A DNA stretch of 64,000 bases from an uncultured Oceanospirillaceae bacterium (GCA_913057435.1 CAJXNY010000007.1:62001-126000); one strand, 5' to 3'. Numbered from the stretch's first letter, positions 9,226 through 19,308 are shown. Program-made: numbers and translations. The notes: a model not told the origin generated them from the sequence alone.

Positions 9226-9651
9226 TCAGCGTTCGACATTGGCCAGTGTAACCGTTGCTTTGGCGACCAGCCGATGCCTGTCACCCTCGATATAAACCTC
9301 TGTTTCGGCAATGGTCAGCATCCGGCCAGGTTTTAAGACTCTGGCTTCAGCCATCAGCACCGAGCCTTTAGCGGCACGTAACAGGTTTATTTTGAATTCG
9401 GCGGTCAGCACAATGTGACCCGGTGGTAGTAGTGAGGCTGCAGCCGTACCCGCGGTATGGTCTGCCAGGGTTGCCTGCACACCTGCGTGCACATAGCCAT
9501 CCTGCTGCAGGTGATGTTGATCAAGTGGAATACGGCTCAGGCAGTAACCGGGGGCAGCCTCGATCAGCTGCGCCCCCAGTGACTGGATAAAGGGTGCTCC
9601 ATGGAACACCCTTTCTACCTCAGCCCGCCACTCAGGGTTCGGGCTTTGCAT
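9226..9651 (-). CDS. PaaI-family (hotdog) thioesterase
   Basis: 141 residues. The PaaI motif is well kept: DGYVHAGVQATLADHTAGTAA (about residues 47-67), with H and D as expected catalytic positions, then TAEFKINLLRAA. The start at 9651 (MQSPNPEW) is chosen because AGGAG lies eight bases upstream and the gene then follows the stop of the acyl-CoA synthetase by 13 bases; a longer open frame running back into the synthetase has no support. Predicted to hydrolyse short or medium acyl-CoA or aryl-CoA, possibly to rescue CoA when the ligase overproduces. Confidence 0.88.
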   Translation of the reverse strand: MQSPNPEWRAEVERVFHGAPFIQSLGAQLIEAAPGYCLSRIPLDQHHLQQDGYVHAGVQATLADHTAGTAAASLLPPGHIVLTAEFKINLLRAAKGSVLMAEARVLKPGRMLTIAETEVYIEGDRHRLVAKATVTLANVER

Positions 9652-9664
9652 TGTCTCGCTCCTG

Positions 9665-11326
9665 TTACAGCTGTCCCTGTTCGACCTCTTCGCGGGCCAG
9701 ATTACGCAGAATAAAGCGCTGGATTTTCCCGCTTGGCGTCTTCGGCAGCTCCTGCACAAATTCAATCTGACGCGGGAAGGCATGAGTCGACAGACGCCCA
9801 CGCACAAACGTCTTCAGCTCTGCCGCCAGTTCTTCCGATGGGTCAAACTGATTACGCAACACCACGTACGCTTTGATCACCGCGCCACGTTCCAGGTCAG
9901 GCTTACCCACCACGCCGGATTCCGCTACCGCTTCATGTTCCAGCAGTGTGCTCTCCACATCCGCAGGCCCTACACGGTAACCCGCTGTGGTAATGATGTC
10001 GTCATCACGACCGGCAAATGAATAGCTGCCATCACCATGACTGACCACGACATCACCGGTCAGATAGTATTTGCCCTGGAACGGGTCTTTTTCATTCCAG
10101 GTGTAACCCTGGAAGAAGAACAACGGGGACTGCTCAACATCGACCGCCAGCTGGCCAGTTTCGCCTTCGGTGATCTCATTAAACTGACCGTCGACAGCCA
10201 CAACCCGGTGGCCCGGCATGGAAAAGCCCATAGAGCCAACCCGCACAATGTCCTGTTCCAGCGCATGATGGTTACAGGCAGTCATGCCGGTTTCTGTCTG
10301 GCCGTAGTGGTCCATTACCGGACAGCCCAGCCGCTTATCTACCCAGTTAATAACTTCCGGGTTCAGCGCTTCACCGGCCGAGCTGGCACGGCGCAGTTCA
10401 AAGGTGTCGTCATCCTGCAGAATATCATCGTGCGCCATCAACATACGGTACGCCGTTGGCGCTGCCGCCAGGTTGGTAATACCGTATTTGCGCAGCATCA
10501 TGTACGTCGATTCAGGGGTAAAGCCATGCTCATTGAAGTGACAGGCATTACCCAGCAGCATCGGCCCAATGACGGCGTAGTACAGACCATACGCCCAGCC
10601 CGGGTCCGCTACGTTCCAGTACTTATCTTCTGGCTCTATACCAATGGCATAGCGCATATACACGAAGAACGACATCAAACCACGCACAGGTACCGCAACG
10701 CCTTTCGCCTTGCCCACCGTACCGGAGGTAAACATCTGCAGCATCGGCTCATCGGCACTAATGCGTACGGGTGCAAACTCTTCCGACTGCGTCGCCATCA
10801 TCTCTTCAAAGTCGACATCAGCCGTATAAGCAGAACCCGCCTGATCACGACCAACCAGCACAATCGACGGACAGTCTTTTACATCGTCCAGTTTGAAGCG
10901 GTTAGCGGCATCGGTCAGCACCAGCTTGGTACCCGCCGTCCCCAGACGGTACTCGATAGCACCTGGGCCAAACGCGGTAAACAATGGCTGATATACCGCA
11001 CCGGCACGTAACGTACCCAGAATTACCACCAGCAGCTCTGGTGTGCGTGGCAGCAATGCCGCAACCCGGTCACCACGACCAATGCCCTGTGAGGTCAGGT
11101 AATTAGCAAACTGGGCCGCCCGCTTTTTCAGCTCGGCAAAGGTGTGGCCAGACGCATCACGGGCAACACCTTCGTAACGCAGGCCCAGCTTTGCCGGGTC
11201 ATCTGCCCACTTGTCACAGATCTCTTCACAGGCATTGAAGCCTTCGGTCATCGAGCCTGCCAGCTGATCTTCAATCTGCTTCAGGTCAAAGTTGTCCATA
11301 AACTGCTGATAATTTTCTGTAGTCAT
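9665..11326 (-). CDS. AMP-dependent acyl-CoA synthetase (AcsA/medium-chain type)
   Basis: 553 residues, adenylate-forming ligase. A3 motif MFTSGTVGKAKGVAVP (about residues 194-209), A5 MDHYGQTETGM (about 340), the A7 aspartate in YLTGDVV, A8 FAGRDDDIITTAGYRVGP and the catalytic lysine in PKTPSGKIQRF near the end are all visible. It resembles the acetyl/propionyl/medium-chain synthetase branch more than the AlkK-like ligase at 3918-5549, so the two are not recent duplicates. Upstream is an acyl-CoA dehydrogenase and downstream a thioesterase, so it probably activates a branched or short-chain acid for oxidation. Confidence 0.9.
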   Translation of the reverse strand: MTTENYQQFMDNFDLKQIEDQLAGSMTEGFNACEEICDKWADDPAKLGLRYEGVARDASGHTFAELKKRAAQFANYLTSQGIGRGDRVAALLPRTPELLVVILGTLRAGAVYQPLFTAFGPGAIEYRLGTAGTKLVLTDAANRFKLDDVKDCPSIVLVGRDQAGSAYTADVDFEEMMATQSEEFAPVRISADEPMLQMFTSGTVGKAKGVAVPVRGLMSFFVYMRYAIGIEPEDKYWNVADPGWAYGLYYAVIGPMLLGNACHFNEHGFTPESTYMMLRKYGITNLAAAPTAYRMLMAHDDILQDDDTFELRRASSAGEALNPEVINWVDKRLGCPVMDHYGQTETGMTACNHHALEQDIVRVGSMGFSMPGHRVVAVDGQFNEITEGETGQLAVDVEQSPLFFFQGYTWNEKDPFQGKYYLTGDVVVSHGDGSYSFAGRDDDIITTAGYRVGPADVESTLLEHEAVAESGVVGKPDLERGAVIKAYVVLRNQFDPSEELAAELKTFVRGRLSTHAFPRQIEFVQELPKTPSGKIQRFILRNLAREEVEQGQL

Positions 11327-11417
11327 GGTTTATCTCTCGTGCCTTATCGTTGTTATTCTTCCCTGGCGGGTTGCCAGTCGCGGCCCGCAGAACCTGCGAG
11401 CCACCGCTTGATTCTGC

Positions 11418-12575
11418 TTAGCTATGCTCGCGTAATACTTCACGCGCGATAATCAGCCGTTGCACTTCAGAGGTGCCCTCATAGATCGAGGTAATGCGCA
11501 CATCACGGCTCATCCGCTCCAGCGGGTATTCACACATATAGCCATAGCCACCCAGCATCTGCAGTGCGCTGTAGCAAGCCTGGTTCGCCTTTTCACTGGC
11601 AAACAGCTTGGCCATAGACGCCTCTTTGGCAAACGGCTTGCCACGCTCTTTCAGGTCTGCCGCGCTCATCAGTAACAGACGCGCAGCTTCCAGCTCGGTA
11701 TAGCGGTCCGCCAGCATCCACTGCAGCCCCTGGAAATCCGCCAGCGGTTTACCAAACTGCTTACGCTCCTGAATGTATCCAGCGGCATAGTCCATCGCCG
11801 CCTGGCCAATGCCCAGCGCCAGCGAACCAATACCAATACGCCCGCCTGCCAGCTCTGCCACCGCCAGCCGGAAGCCGTCATTTACCTCACCCAGCACCGA
11901 CGCCGACGTGACTTTTACATTGTCAAAATGCACTTCGTTGGTAGCGGAACCACACTGGCCCATTTTATGTTCTGCCGGGCCCACCGTGATGCCATCGGCA
12001 TCAGCAGGTACCAGAAAGCAGGTGATGCCCTTGCCTTTTTTCGCGTCGGTATCCGTCACCGCCCAGACCACAAATACACCGGCAAACTCAGCACTGGTAA
12101 TCCACTGCTTAGTACCACTGATCAGCCAGCCGCCGTCGGTTTCTTCGGCACGGGTACGCATCGAAGCCGGGTCGGAACCGGCCCCGGCTTCCGTCAGGCA
12201 AAAACTGCCGGCAGCATATTCACCACTACAAATCAGTGGCAAATAGGTATTTTTCTGTTCTTGCGTGCCTTTGGCCTGAATCACCTCAGCCACCATATTG
12301 GTCACCGACATCGACACCGCCGTCGAAGCACAGGCTTTGGCAATCTCTGTCACCGCCAGACTGAAAGACACAACGCCAGCTTCGCTGCCACCATAATCAC
12401 CGCTGATATTCAGGCTCATAAAGCCAAGTTCAGCCAGTTTACGGCAGTTGCTGACCACCTGAGCGTGATCCGCATTGGCATCAATCGCAGCGGCCAATGG
12501 AGCCAGTTCAGACTCAGCAAACCGACGTGCGGTTTCCTGAATCAGGCTTTGTTCTTCAGTCAAAGAAAGATCCAT
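11418..12575 (-). CDS. Acyl-CoA dehydrogenase (short/branched-chain type)
   Basis: 385 residues, the standard size for FAD-dependent acyl-CoA dehydrogenases. Motifs: CLTEAGAGSDPASM (about residues 122-135), the FAD/substrate WITS segment (about 158), and the catalytic glutamate E366 within SIYEGTSEVQ. It introduces the trans-2,3 double bond in an acyl-CoA and passes electrons to ETF. It is the first gene of the leftward operon with ligase, two thioesterases and alpha/beta hydrolase. A near-perfect palindrome like LiuR operators lies 73 bases upstream, suggesting control with branched-chain or fatty acid catabolism. The exact chain length is not decided. Confidence 0.92.
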   Translation of the reverse strand: MDLSLTEEQSLIQETARRFAESELAPLAAAIDANADHAQVVSNCRKLAELGFMSLNISGDYGGSEAGVVSFSLAVTEIAKACASTAVSMSVTNMVAEVIQAKGTQEQKNTYLPLICSGEYAAGSFCLTEAGAGSDPASMRTRAEETDGGWLISGTKQWITSAEFAGVFVVWAVTDTDAKKGKGITCFLVPADADGITVGPAEHKMGQCGSATNEVHFDNVKVTSASVLGEVNDGFRLAVAELAGGRIGIGSLALGIGQAAMDYAAGYIQERKQFGKPLADFQGLQWMLADRYTELEAARLLLMSAADLKERGKPFAKEASMAKLFASEKANQACYSALQMLGGYGYMCEYPLERMSRDVRITSIYEGTSEVQRLIIAREVLREHS

Positions 12576-12647
12576 ACGGGAAACTCCTATAAGGGTATTC
12601 CCAAATTAATACCTGAATCACGCCCTCAGGTAAACCGGATTTTTCCG

Positions 12648-12663
12648 TTGACGTTAACGTTAA
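12648..12663. promoter_or_regulatory. Candidate LiuR-type operator
   Basis: The sequence TTGACGTTAACGTTAA is palindromic except for one pair. It matches, from memory, the operator form recognised by MerR-family LiuR, which controls branched-chain amino acid and acyl-CoA catabolism in gammaproteobacteria. It lies 73 bases upstream of the acyl-CoA dehydrogenase operon. No liuR gene is in the window. Confidence 0.5.
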
Positions 12664-12844
12664 CCTGCACAAGTCCTGTTATAGCGGCCATTGCTGCAAC
12701 TGCGCATAGTACTAAAGCAGCATAAAGGGCCGCACCAGATCAGTATTCCGTACGTTTCACCTTGCGCCGTCCGCCAACCAAACTAGAATACGCAGCGCTG
12801 CTCCACAGCAGCACACCCATTCACAGCAGCAGAACATAACAACA

Positions 12845-13345
12845 ATGAAAAAAATTCTGATCAGCGCATGCATGTATGGCCAGAACGTTCGCTACGATGG
12901 CAATCACAACAACATCATGGAACAGCACCCGGCATTGGCCCGCTGGCATGAAGAAGGCCGGCTGGTACCGATTTGCCCGGAGGTTGTCGGCGGGCTCCCG
13001 ACCCCGCGTCCAGCGGCCGAGATGCAGTCTCACTACCCGATTCTGGTTACCACCTGTGACGGCGACGATGTGACCCCCGAATTTTTGCACGGCGCAGAGC
13101 TAACACTGGAGCTGGCCCAGCAGCACGACGCCTGCTGCGCTCTGATGAAAGCCCGCAGCCCCTCCTGCGGTAATGATCAGGTGTATAGCGGTAACTTTGA
13201 TGGCAGCCTGGTGCCCGGCAGCGGTGCCGCTGCAGCAGAGCTAATCCGCGCTGGCATACCGGTATTTAATGAGAATCAACTGACCCAGCTGGTGCAATTT
13301 ATCGACGAACAGGAACACCCTGAACGCACCTTTGCCTGCCTCTGA
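12845..13345 (+). CDS. DUF523 family protein
   Basis: 166 residues, matching the DUF523 family in length and motifs: ISACMYGQNVRYDG at the N-terminus, CPEVVGGLPTPRPAAE (about residues 44-59) and LMKARSPSCGNDQVY (about 99-113). The conserved cysteines C9, C44, C97 and C108 suggest metal or substrate binding; no biochemical function is established to my knowledge. It lies 100 bases upstream of proS in the same direction but with its own spacing, so operon membership is uncertain. Confidence 0.88.
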   Translation: MKKILISACMYGQNVRYDGNHNNIMEQHPALARWHEEGRLVPICPEVVGGLPTPRPAAEMQSHYPILVTTCDGDDVTPEFLHGAELTLELAQQHDACCALMKARSPSCGNDQVYSGNFDGSLVPGSGAAAAELIRAGIPVFNENQLTQLVQFIDEQEHPERTFACL

Positions 13346-13449
13346 GCATAATTACAGGCCTGCCCATTACGGACAGGCTTGTCCCCCCCGCACTGCACGC
13401 CTAAAATACGCCATCAATTCTAATGTCCAACCTGTGGGTACAAGGATCT

Positions 13450-15171
13450 ATGCGAGCTAGCCAATACCTGATTGCCACTCTGAAAGAGACCCCGGCCGAC
13501 GCTGAAGTCATCAGCCACCAGCTAATGCTACGTGCCGGGATGGTTCGTAAACTGGCCTCCGGCCTGTACACTTGGCTGCCAATGGGCCTGCGTACACTGC
13601 GCAAGGTTGAAAAAATCGTCCGTGAAGAGATGGACAAGTCCGGCGCTCAGGAAGTGCTGATGCCTGCTATCCAGCCTTCCGAACTGTGGCAGGAGTCTGG
13701 CCGCTGGGAACAGTACGGCCCTGAACTGCTGCGGGTGCAAGACCGCCACAACCGTGAATTCTGCGTGGGACCAACCCACGAAGAAGTCATCACCGACATG
13801 GTGCGCAACGAGCTGCAGAGCTACAAGCAGCTGCCAGCCAACTTCTACCAGATACAGACCAAATTCCGTGACGAGATCCGCCCGCGCTTTGGCATCATGC
13901 GCTCTCGCGAATTTATCATGAAGGACGCCTACTCCTTCCATGTTGGCCTGGACTCTCTGCAACAGACCTATGATCTGATGCACCAGACTTACTGCAACAT
14001 TTTTGACCGTATCGGCCTGGATTACCGCCCGGTACTGGCAGACAACGGCTCTATCGGTGGTGCCAGCTCCCACGAGTTCCATGTACTGGCCAGCTCAGGT
14101 GAAGACGACATCGTATTCTCCGACAGCAGCGATTTTGCCGCCAACATCGAAAAAGCCGAAGCACTGGCCCCTGCCGGTGAACGTACGGCGGCAACTCAGG
14201 AAATGGTGCTGGTTGATACACCCAATGCCAAAACCATTGCCGACCTGGTTGAACAGCACAACACGCCGATCGAAAAGACCATCAAGACCCTGATCGTACG
14301 TGCCTCTGACGAATGTGAAGCTGACTTCGTTGCTCTGCTGGTACGCGGTGATCACGAGCTGAACGAGATCAAAGCCGAGAAACTGGCGATGGTTGCTGAA
14401 CCACTGACCATGGCCGGTGAAGACGAATTCCGCAACATTATCGGTGCCGGTGCAGGCTCGCTGGGACCGGTTAACATGGCAATCCCTATCATCGCTGACC
14501 GTGCGGTCGCCCACGCCTCTGATTTTGGTGCTGGTGCTAACATCGATGGTAAACACTACTTCGGCATCAACTGGGAGCGCGATCTGCCGCTGCCAGAAAT
14601 CGCTGATATCCGTAACGTGGTTGAAGGTGATCCAAGCCCATGCGGCACCGGTACCGTCAGCATCAAACGTGGTATCGAAGTAGGCCATATCTTCCAGCTG
14701 GGGCAGAAATATGCCGAAGCGATGAAGGCCACGGTACTGGATGAGAACGGCAAAGCTGTCACCATGAACATGGGCTGTTACGGTATCGGTGTCAGCCGCG
14801 TGGTTGCCGCAACGATCGAACAGAACCACGACGAGCGCGGTATTATCTGGCCGGATGCCATCGCACCGTTCACGATCGCTATCGTGGCGCTGAAGTACGA
14901 GAAATCCGAAGACGTTCGCGAACAGGCGCACAAACTGTACGACGAACTCACCGCTGCCGGTTACGATGTGCTGCTGGATGATCGTCCTAAAATCAGCCCG
15001 GGGGTTAAATTTGCCGATATGGAGCTGATGGGTATTCCACACCGCGTAGTACTCTCTGATCGCGGCCTCAAAGCCGGTACAGTTGAATACAAAGGCCGCC
15101 GTGAAGCCGACAAATCAGAAGTTGCACTGGATCAGATCCAGGCACTGCTGGTTGAGAAACTGTCAGCCTGA
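13450..15171 (+). CDS. proS: Prolyl-tRNA synthetase
   Basis: 573 residues, equal to the bacterial-type ProRS of Escherichia coli (572). It charges tRNA-Pro with proline. Class II motifs are visible: motif 2 region [17 protein letters not shown] (about residues 138-154), motif 3 [20 protein letters not shown] (about 443-462), the INS editing domain that hydrolyses Ala-tRNA-Pro between about 230 and 390, and a C-terminal anticodon-binding domain. ATG at 13450 ([11 protein letters not shown]) is the family's normal start and has AAGGA upstream; an ATG 27 bases earlier lacks one. Confidence 0.97.
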   Translation: MRASQYLIATLKETPADAEVISHQLMLRAGMVRKLASGLYTWLPMGLRTLRKVEKIVREEMDKSGAQEVLMPAIQPSELWQESGRWEQYGPELLRVQDRHNREFCVGPTHEEVITDMVRNELQSYKQLPANFYQIQTKFRDEIRPRFGIMRSREFIMKDAYSFHVGLDSLQQTYDLMHQTYCNIFDRIGLDYRPVLADNGSIGGASSHEFHVLASSGEDDIVFSDSSDFAANIEKAEALAPAGERTAATQEMVLVDTPNAKTIADLVEQHNTPIEKTIKTLIVRASDECEADFVALLVRGDHELNEIKAEKLAMVAEPLTMAGEDEFRNIIGAGAGSLGPVNMAIPIIADRAVAHASDFGAGANIDGKHYFGINWERDLPLPEIADIRNVVEGDPSPCGTGTVSIKRGIEVGHIFQLGQKYAEAMKATVLDENGKAVTMNMGCYGIGVSRVVAATIEQNHDERGIIWPDAIAPFTIAIVALKYEKSEDVREQAHKLYDELTAAGYDVLLDDRPKISPGVKFADMELMGIPHRVVLSDRGLKAGTVEYKGRREADKSEVALDQIQALLVEKLSA

Positions 15172-15191
15172 TTCACCCCACCCCATTGAAT

Positions 15192-15240
15192 GGATAACCT
15201 GCAGGTTATCCATAGAAAAGCCCGCATTCGCGGGCTTTTT
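15192..15240 (+). terminator. proS terminator preceded by a 20-bp perfect palindrome
   Basis: A classic terminator AAAAGCCCGC-ATTC-GCGGGCTTTT (15216-15239) ends proS. Immediately upstream, GGATAACCTGCAGGTTATCC (15192-15211) is a perfect 20-base palindrome that can form its own hairpin with loop TGCA. The tandem arrangement is unusual for a simple terminator. Confidence 0.85.
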
Positions 15241-15265
15241 CATATCGGCAGCACGGCCTGCTGCC

Positions 15266-16090
15266 TTACTTCACATCATAGGCACAGCGAAAGCCAATAG
15301 AGCCATAAATTGCCCGGCCACTGACAGGCGGTTTTACATTACGGAATGAACTGCGCAAGTTCGGCACATTTTCATCCCAGGAGCCACCACGCACAATCCG
15401 CTGCCGCCCCTGTCCCGGCCCTTTGAGATCGCCACCCGCGTAACGCTGCAGGCCGTCACGGTCATACCAGTTCATCATCCACTCACCGGCATTACCCTGC
15501 ATATCGTAAAGCCCCAGTGCATTCGGCGTACGGCTGCCCACCGACCAGGTCCGATCTTCGCCACAACCATCAGGTTCACCGACGACCGAACCTGTCGTCA
15601 CACCGTCATCCACAATGGCCTGCTTACAGCTCACAGTCTGCCCCCAGGGGTAACGGCTGCTACTACCCGCCCGAGCTGCTTTTTCCCATTCCGCCTCGTA
15701 AGGCAAACGGCCCCCTTTAGCGGCGCAGTAATCCAGCGCCTGTTGCCAGTCAACACAATTGACCGGATGATCCAGCCGGGTTGTGGCACCGATGTTACAG
15801 TACTGATTACGGGCATGGTCTTTGGGGCGTTCACAGTCACCACGGGTAAGACAGGCCTCATACTCTGCTACCGTGACTTCTCGCACATCAAGCTCAAAGG
15901 CAGGTACCTGCACGCTAATGCCACCCGTAGGGCCTTCGTCGCGCTCACACAGATCATCTCCCACCGAGCATCCCATCTGAAAAGCCCCGGCTGGCACAGT
16001 AATACGCTCACTGGCATCGGCAGACAATGCACCTGCCATCAGTACAGCCACGACAATTCGTTTTTGTTTCGCCAATTTCACCTGCATCAT
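15266..16090 (-). CDS. Exported formylglycine-generating-enzyme (SUMF1)-like protein
   Basis: 274 residues with an N-terminal signal peptide (hydrophobic VVAVLMAGALSADA, cleavage near residue 27) followed by one SUMF1/FGE-sulfatase domain: PAGAFQMGCSVGDD, EVTVAEYEAC, GGRLPYEAEWEKAARAG, MQGNAGEWMMNWY, and the C-terminal RGGSWDENVPNLRSSFRN with IGFRC. The domain is found both in true formylglycine-generating enzymes and in many proteins that only share the fold. It has about eight cysteines, fitting a disulphide-stabilised periplasmic protein. No sulfatase or kinase gene is nearby, so an enzyme role is doubtful. It is monocistronic, convergent with proS. Confidence 0.82.
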   Translation of the reverse strand: MMQVKLAKQKRIVVAVLMAGALSADASERITVPAGAFQMGCSVGDDLCERDEGPTGGISVQVPAFELDVREVTVAEYEACLTRGDCERPKDHARNQYCNIGATTRLDHPVNCVDWQQALDYCAAKGGRLPYEAEWEKAARAGSSSRYPWGQTVSCKQAIVDDGVTTGSVVGEPDGCGEDRTWSVGSRTPNALGLYDMQGNAGEWMMNWYDRDGLQRYAGGDLKGPGQGRQRIVRGGSWDENVPNLRSSFRNVKPPVSGRAIYGSIGFRCAYDVK

Positions 16091-16296
16091 TTATGCGCCC
16101 TATTTTCATCCAGAAAATTTCCTTTGGGACCAGAGAACGTACAGTTAGTTCCTCAGACTGCCTATACTTCTTATTATCCAAACTGCCTTCCTTAAGGCAG
16201 TGTTCATACTCTTGCTAAAAACCCATGATAAGATAGGGCACCCGGCCTGACGGATGATTCAACGGCCAGGAATAAAATAAGAAGGACTTTAATTCA

Positions 16297-19212
16297 ATGG
16301 TTTCGCGTATCCGCTCCCATAACTTGCCGCTGCACATTCATATCACTACCTTCTTTGTGGTATTGACCCTGGCATTAAGTGTTGTTTTGAGTTTTTATAA
16401 CTATCGCCAGTCAAGTGAATTATTGGTAAGAGCCTCTGATGATCTGTTTGATCAGATCAGCAAACAAATCGAGCTCGAATTTCAGCGCAGTTATGAACCC
16501 ATCAGTCAGGCAGCAAACCTGATCGCCCACACTGAAATCACCCGTGCAGCAAGCCTTTCAGAGCGGCTGGCGCAGCTCCCGTTGCTAACAACAGCCCTTA
16601 ATGAACGGCCAGAAATGGCAGCACTCGGGGTCAGCTACGATACCGGTGACTTTTTCATCGTCCGGGTAATCAACGATACCCATATGCGCTTAACCTTCAA
16701 CGCGCCAGCCAACACCTGGTTTCAGGTTGATAACATCAATACCCAGGCAACAGGTAAACGCTTCATCGAACGGGTATTTTTCGATAAAAAGCTCAACGAA
16801 ATCAGCCGCCTGAATGCGGGAGAAACATCCTACGACCCTCGCATCCGCCCCTGGTATACCGCAGCGGTAGACAACCCTGAATCCGCCGTTACCGACCCTT
16901 ACCTGTACTTTTTCATCCGCAAGGTCGGCATTACATTCTCTCGACGCAGCGCAAATGACCAGGCGGTCATAGCCGCTGATATTACACTGGATATGCTCTC
17001 CAGATCCGTCGGCCAGCTCCCCCTGAGCGAAGATGCTCAACTGGTGTTAATGGATATGGATAATAAGGTTCTGGCCTATAACCACCCGGCCACACTGATT
17101 AAAGAAGCCTCGAACAAAAGCGTGCGAATGACTGAGCTGACGGAACTCCCCGCCAACGCACTCAAACAGCTGGGCCAGATGAACAGCCTTCCCACGGGGA
17201 ATTTTGATATCGAACTCGATAACGAAAACTGGCGCGGCACCCTGAGAACATTAACACCCGCCCCGAACGTATCGTTCAAATTGCTCAGCCTGGTACCCGA
17301 GACACGGCTGCTAAGCAGTGCCCGTGCCGCGCGTGACCAGACAGCCCTGTTAACTCTGTTTATTACCCTGTTAGCCCTCCCGCTGATCTGGTTTATGGCC
17401 CATCGTATTGCCATGCCATTGCGCAACCTTGCCACCCAAGCTGATTTGATTCAGCAACTACGACTGGACACGCCGGTTCATAGCCGCAGCATTGTCAAAG
17501 AAGTGGACGAACTGTCCCTGACCATGTCACTGATGCAGAAAACTCTGTATCAGTTTATCCAGATGATTCGCCAGATATCTGCCGAAGAGGATTACACCAA
17601 ACTTCTGCCACTGATCACCAACGAAACCCTGCACAGTACCGAAGCCGACGGTGTCATCCTCTACCTGTGTAATGAAGACGAACAACAACTGCTACCCGAA
17701 CAGACCAGCTTCAGAGCAGGCTACAAAATCAACCTGCAGCCCAGCCCTATCGTAAGTGGCTGCCAGCTGTCACTCAGCCTTCAGACCAACCAGATTGAAA
17801 CCCGCGAGCTGACCTATTGTGGTTGTGCGGCACTCGTGGTACTGACTGACCAGTTTGAACCAGGGATTAAAGTCATCAGCATCCCACTGCGCACGCGTAA
17901 GCAAGAGCCCCTGGGCATACTCTGCCTGCTGGTATCAGAAGAATCGGCCAGCAATGATTCACTGGCGATGGTCAAGGCGATGGCAGATTTTGGCTCTATG
18001 ACACTGGAAAGCCGTCAGCAGGATGTTCACCAGAAAGCCCTGATGAGCTCCTTTATCGAGCTGATTGCGGGCGCGATCGATGCCAAATCCCCTTACACTG
18101 CCGGCCATTGCCAACGGGTACCCGAACTGACCGAACTGCTGGTGCAGGCCGCCTGCGACAGCAATGCCGCTCCGTTCCGTAACTACCAGCTGGATACAAA
18201 GCAGTGGGAAGCCCTGCATATCTCCACCTGGTTACACGATTGCGGCAAAGTCACCACCCCCGAGTATGTGGTCGACAAAGCAACCAAGCTTGAAACAATT
18301 TATGATCGCATCCACGAAGTGCGCATGCGCTTTGAGGTTATTAAGCGTGACGTCGACATCCAGTACTGGCAAGCACTGGCACAAGGCGGCGATGCAATGG
18401 CACTGGCAAATACCCGCGACCAGGCCCACAAAGCGCTGGACGACGATTTTGCCTTTATCGCCCAGTGCAACATCGGCGGGGAATTTATGAGCGCTGACAA
18501 GCAACAAAAACTGCAGCGGATAAGCCAGCATCAGTGGTTACGTACCCTGGATGACCGACTGGGTATCAGTATTGAAGAACAACAGCGTAAATCTCTGGCG
18601 CCAGCCCAGCCACTGCCAGTCTTTGAATCAGTACTGGCAGACCGCCAGGATCACCTGATCCCGTTTACCAGCACTCAGCATGAACAACAACACGAACGCT
18701 TTAACCTCAAACCTGGCAGCCATCAGTTCAACCGGGGCGAGCTCTACAACCTGAGCGTACAAAAGGGCACGCTGACCCCTGAAGAACGGTATATTATTAA
18801 CGATCATATCGTACAGACCATCCTGATGCTGGAGCAGCTCCCCTACCCCAAACACTTGCAGGATATTCCCCGCCTGGCAGGCCAGCACCATGAGAAAATG
18901 GATGGTACGGGCTACCCATGCGGACTCACGCAGGCGCAAATGCCCCTGAGTAGCCGAGCCATGGCTATTGCCGATATATTCGAAGCGCTGACAGCCGCCG
19001 ACCGGCCCTATAAGACACCAAAGACACTGAGTGAAGCCATTCGCATCATGTCATTTATGTGCAACGATCAGCACATCGACCGTGAGCTGTTCGAGCTATT
19101 CCTGACCAGCGGCGTTTACCTGAAATATGGTCAGCGCTTCCTGGCACCAGAGCAGCTCGATACCGTTGATATACAATCTTATATCAAACCTGAAAACGCG
19201 ATCCCAGCGTAA
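16297..19212 (+). CDS. Cache-HAMP-HD-GYP membrane phosphodiesterase
   Basis: 971 residues. A first membrane helix (about 18-37), a large periplasmic double-Cache-like sensor (about 40-345), a second helix (about 347-368), HAMP (about 368-420), a GAF-like region (about 440-585), then an HD-GYP domain: AGHCQRV (about 604), LHDCGKV with the HD pair at 647-648, and HHEKMDGTGYP at 864-874. The core metal ligands and the GYP are intact, so c-di-GMP hydrolysis is likely. HD and GYP motifs are 225 residues apart, about 150 more than in the canonical domain, because of a helical insertion (about 665-820). It stands alone between the FGE-like gene and the phasin. Confidence 0.9.
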   Translation: MVSRIRSHNLPLHIHITTFFVVLTLALSVVLSFYNYRQSSELLVRASDDLFDQISKQIELEFQRSYEPISQAANLIAHTEITRAASLSERLAQLPLLTTALNERPEMAALGVSYDTGDFFIVRVINDTHMRLTFNAPANTWFQVDNINTQATGKRFIERVFFDKKLNEISRLNAGETSYDPRIRPWYTAAVDNPESAVTDPYLYFFIRKVGITFSRRSANDQAVIAADITLDMLSRSVGQLPLSEDAQLVLMDMDNKVLAYNHPATLIKEASNKSVRMTELTELPANALKQLGQMNSLPTGNFDIELDNENWRGTLRTLTPAPNVSFKLLSLVPETRLLSSARAARDQTALLTLFITLLALPLIWFMAHRIAMPLRNLATQADLIQQLRLDTPVHSRSIVKEVDELSLTMSLMQKTLYQFIQMIRQISAEEDYTKLLPLITNETLHSTEADGVILYLCNEDEQQLLPEQTSFRAGYKINLQPSPIVSGCQLSLSLQTNQIETRELTYCGCAALVVLTDQFEPGIKVISIPLRTRKQEPLGILCLLVSEESASNDSLAMVKAMADFGSMTLESRQQDVHQKALMSSFIELIAGAIDAKSPYTAGHCQRVPELTELLVQAACDSNAAPFRNYQLDTKQWEALHISTWLHDCGKVTTPEYVVDKATKLETIYDRIHEVRMRFEVIKRDVDIQYWQALAQGGDAMALANTRDQAHKALDDDFAFIAQCNIGGEFMSADKQQKLQRISQHQWLRTLDDRLGISIEEQQRKSLAPAQPLPVFESVLADRQDHLIPFTSTQHEQQHERFNLKPGSHQFNRGELYNLSVQKGTLTPEERYIINDHIVQTILMLEQLPYPKHLQDIPRLAGQHHEKMDGTGYPCGLTQAQMPLSSRAMAIADIFEALTAADRPYKTPKTLSEAIRIMSFMCNDQHIDRELFELFLTSGVYLKYGQRFLAPEQLDTVDIQSYIKPENAIPA

Positions 19213-19308
19213 TCAAGCACAGGCAGGGGCTACATGTTTTGTTCACATTCAGCCCCTACACTGTGCGCTTAATCGCGGATGGTCTATCAGGTTCGCCCCG
19301 ATCAGAAA

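Noticed and set aside
10037-11011. 324-codon open frame opposite the acyl-CoA synthetase
   Set aside because: Antisense shadow of a well supported enzyme; no recognisable domain.
14095-15042. 315-codon open frame opposite proS
   Set aside because: Antisense shadow of proS.
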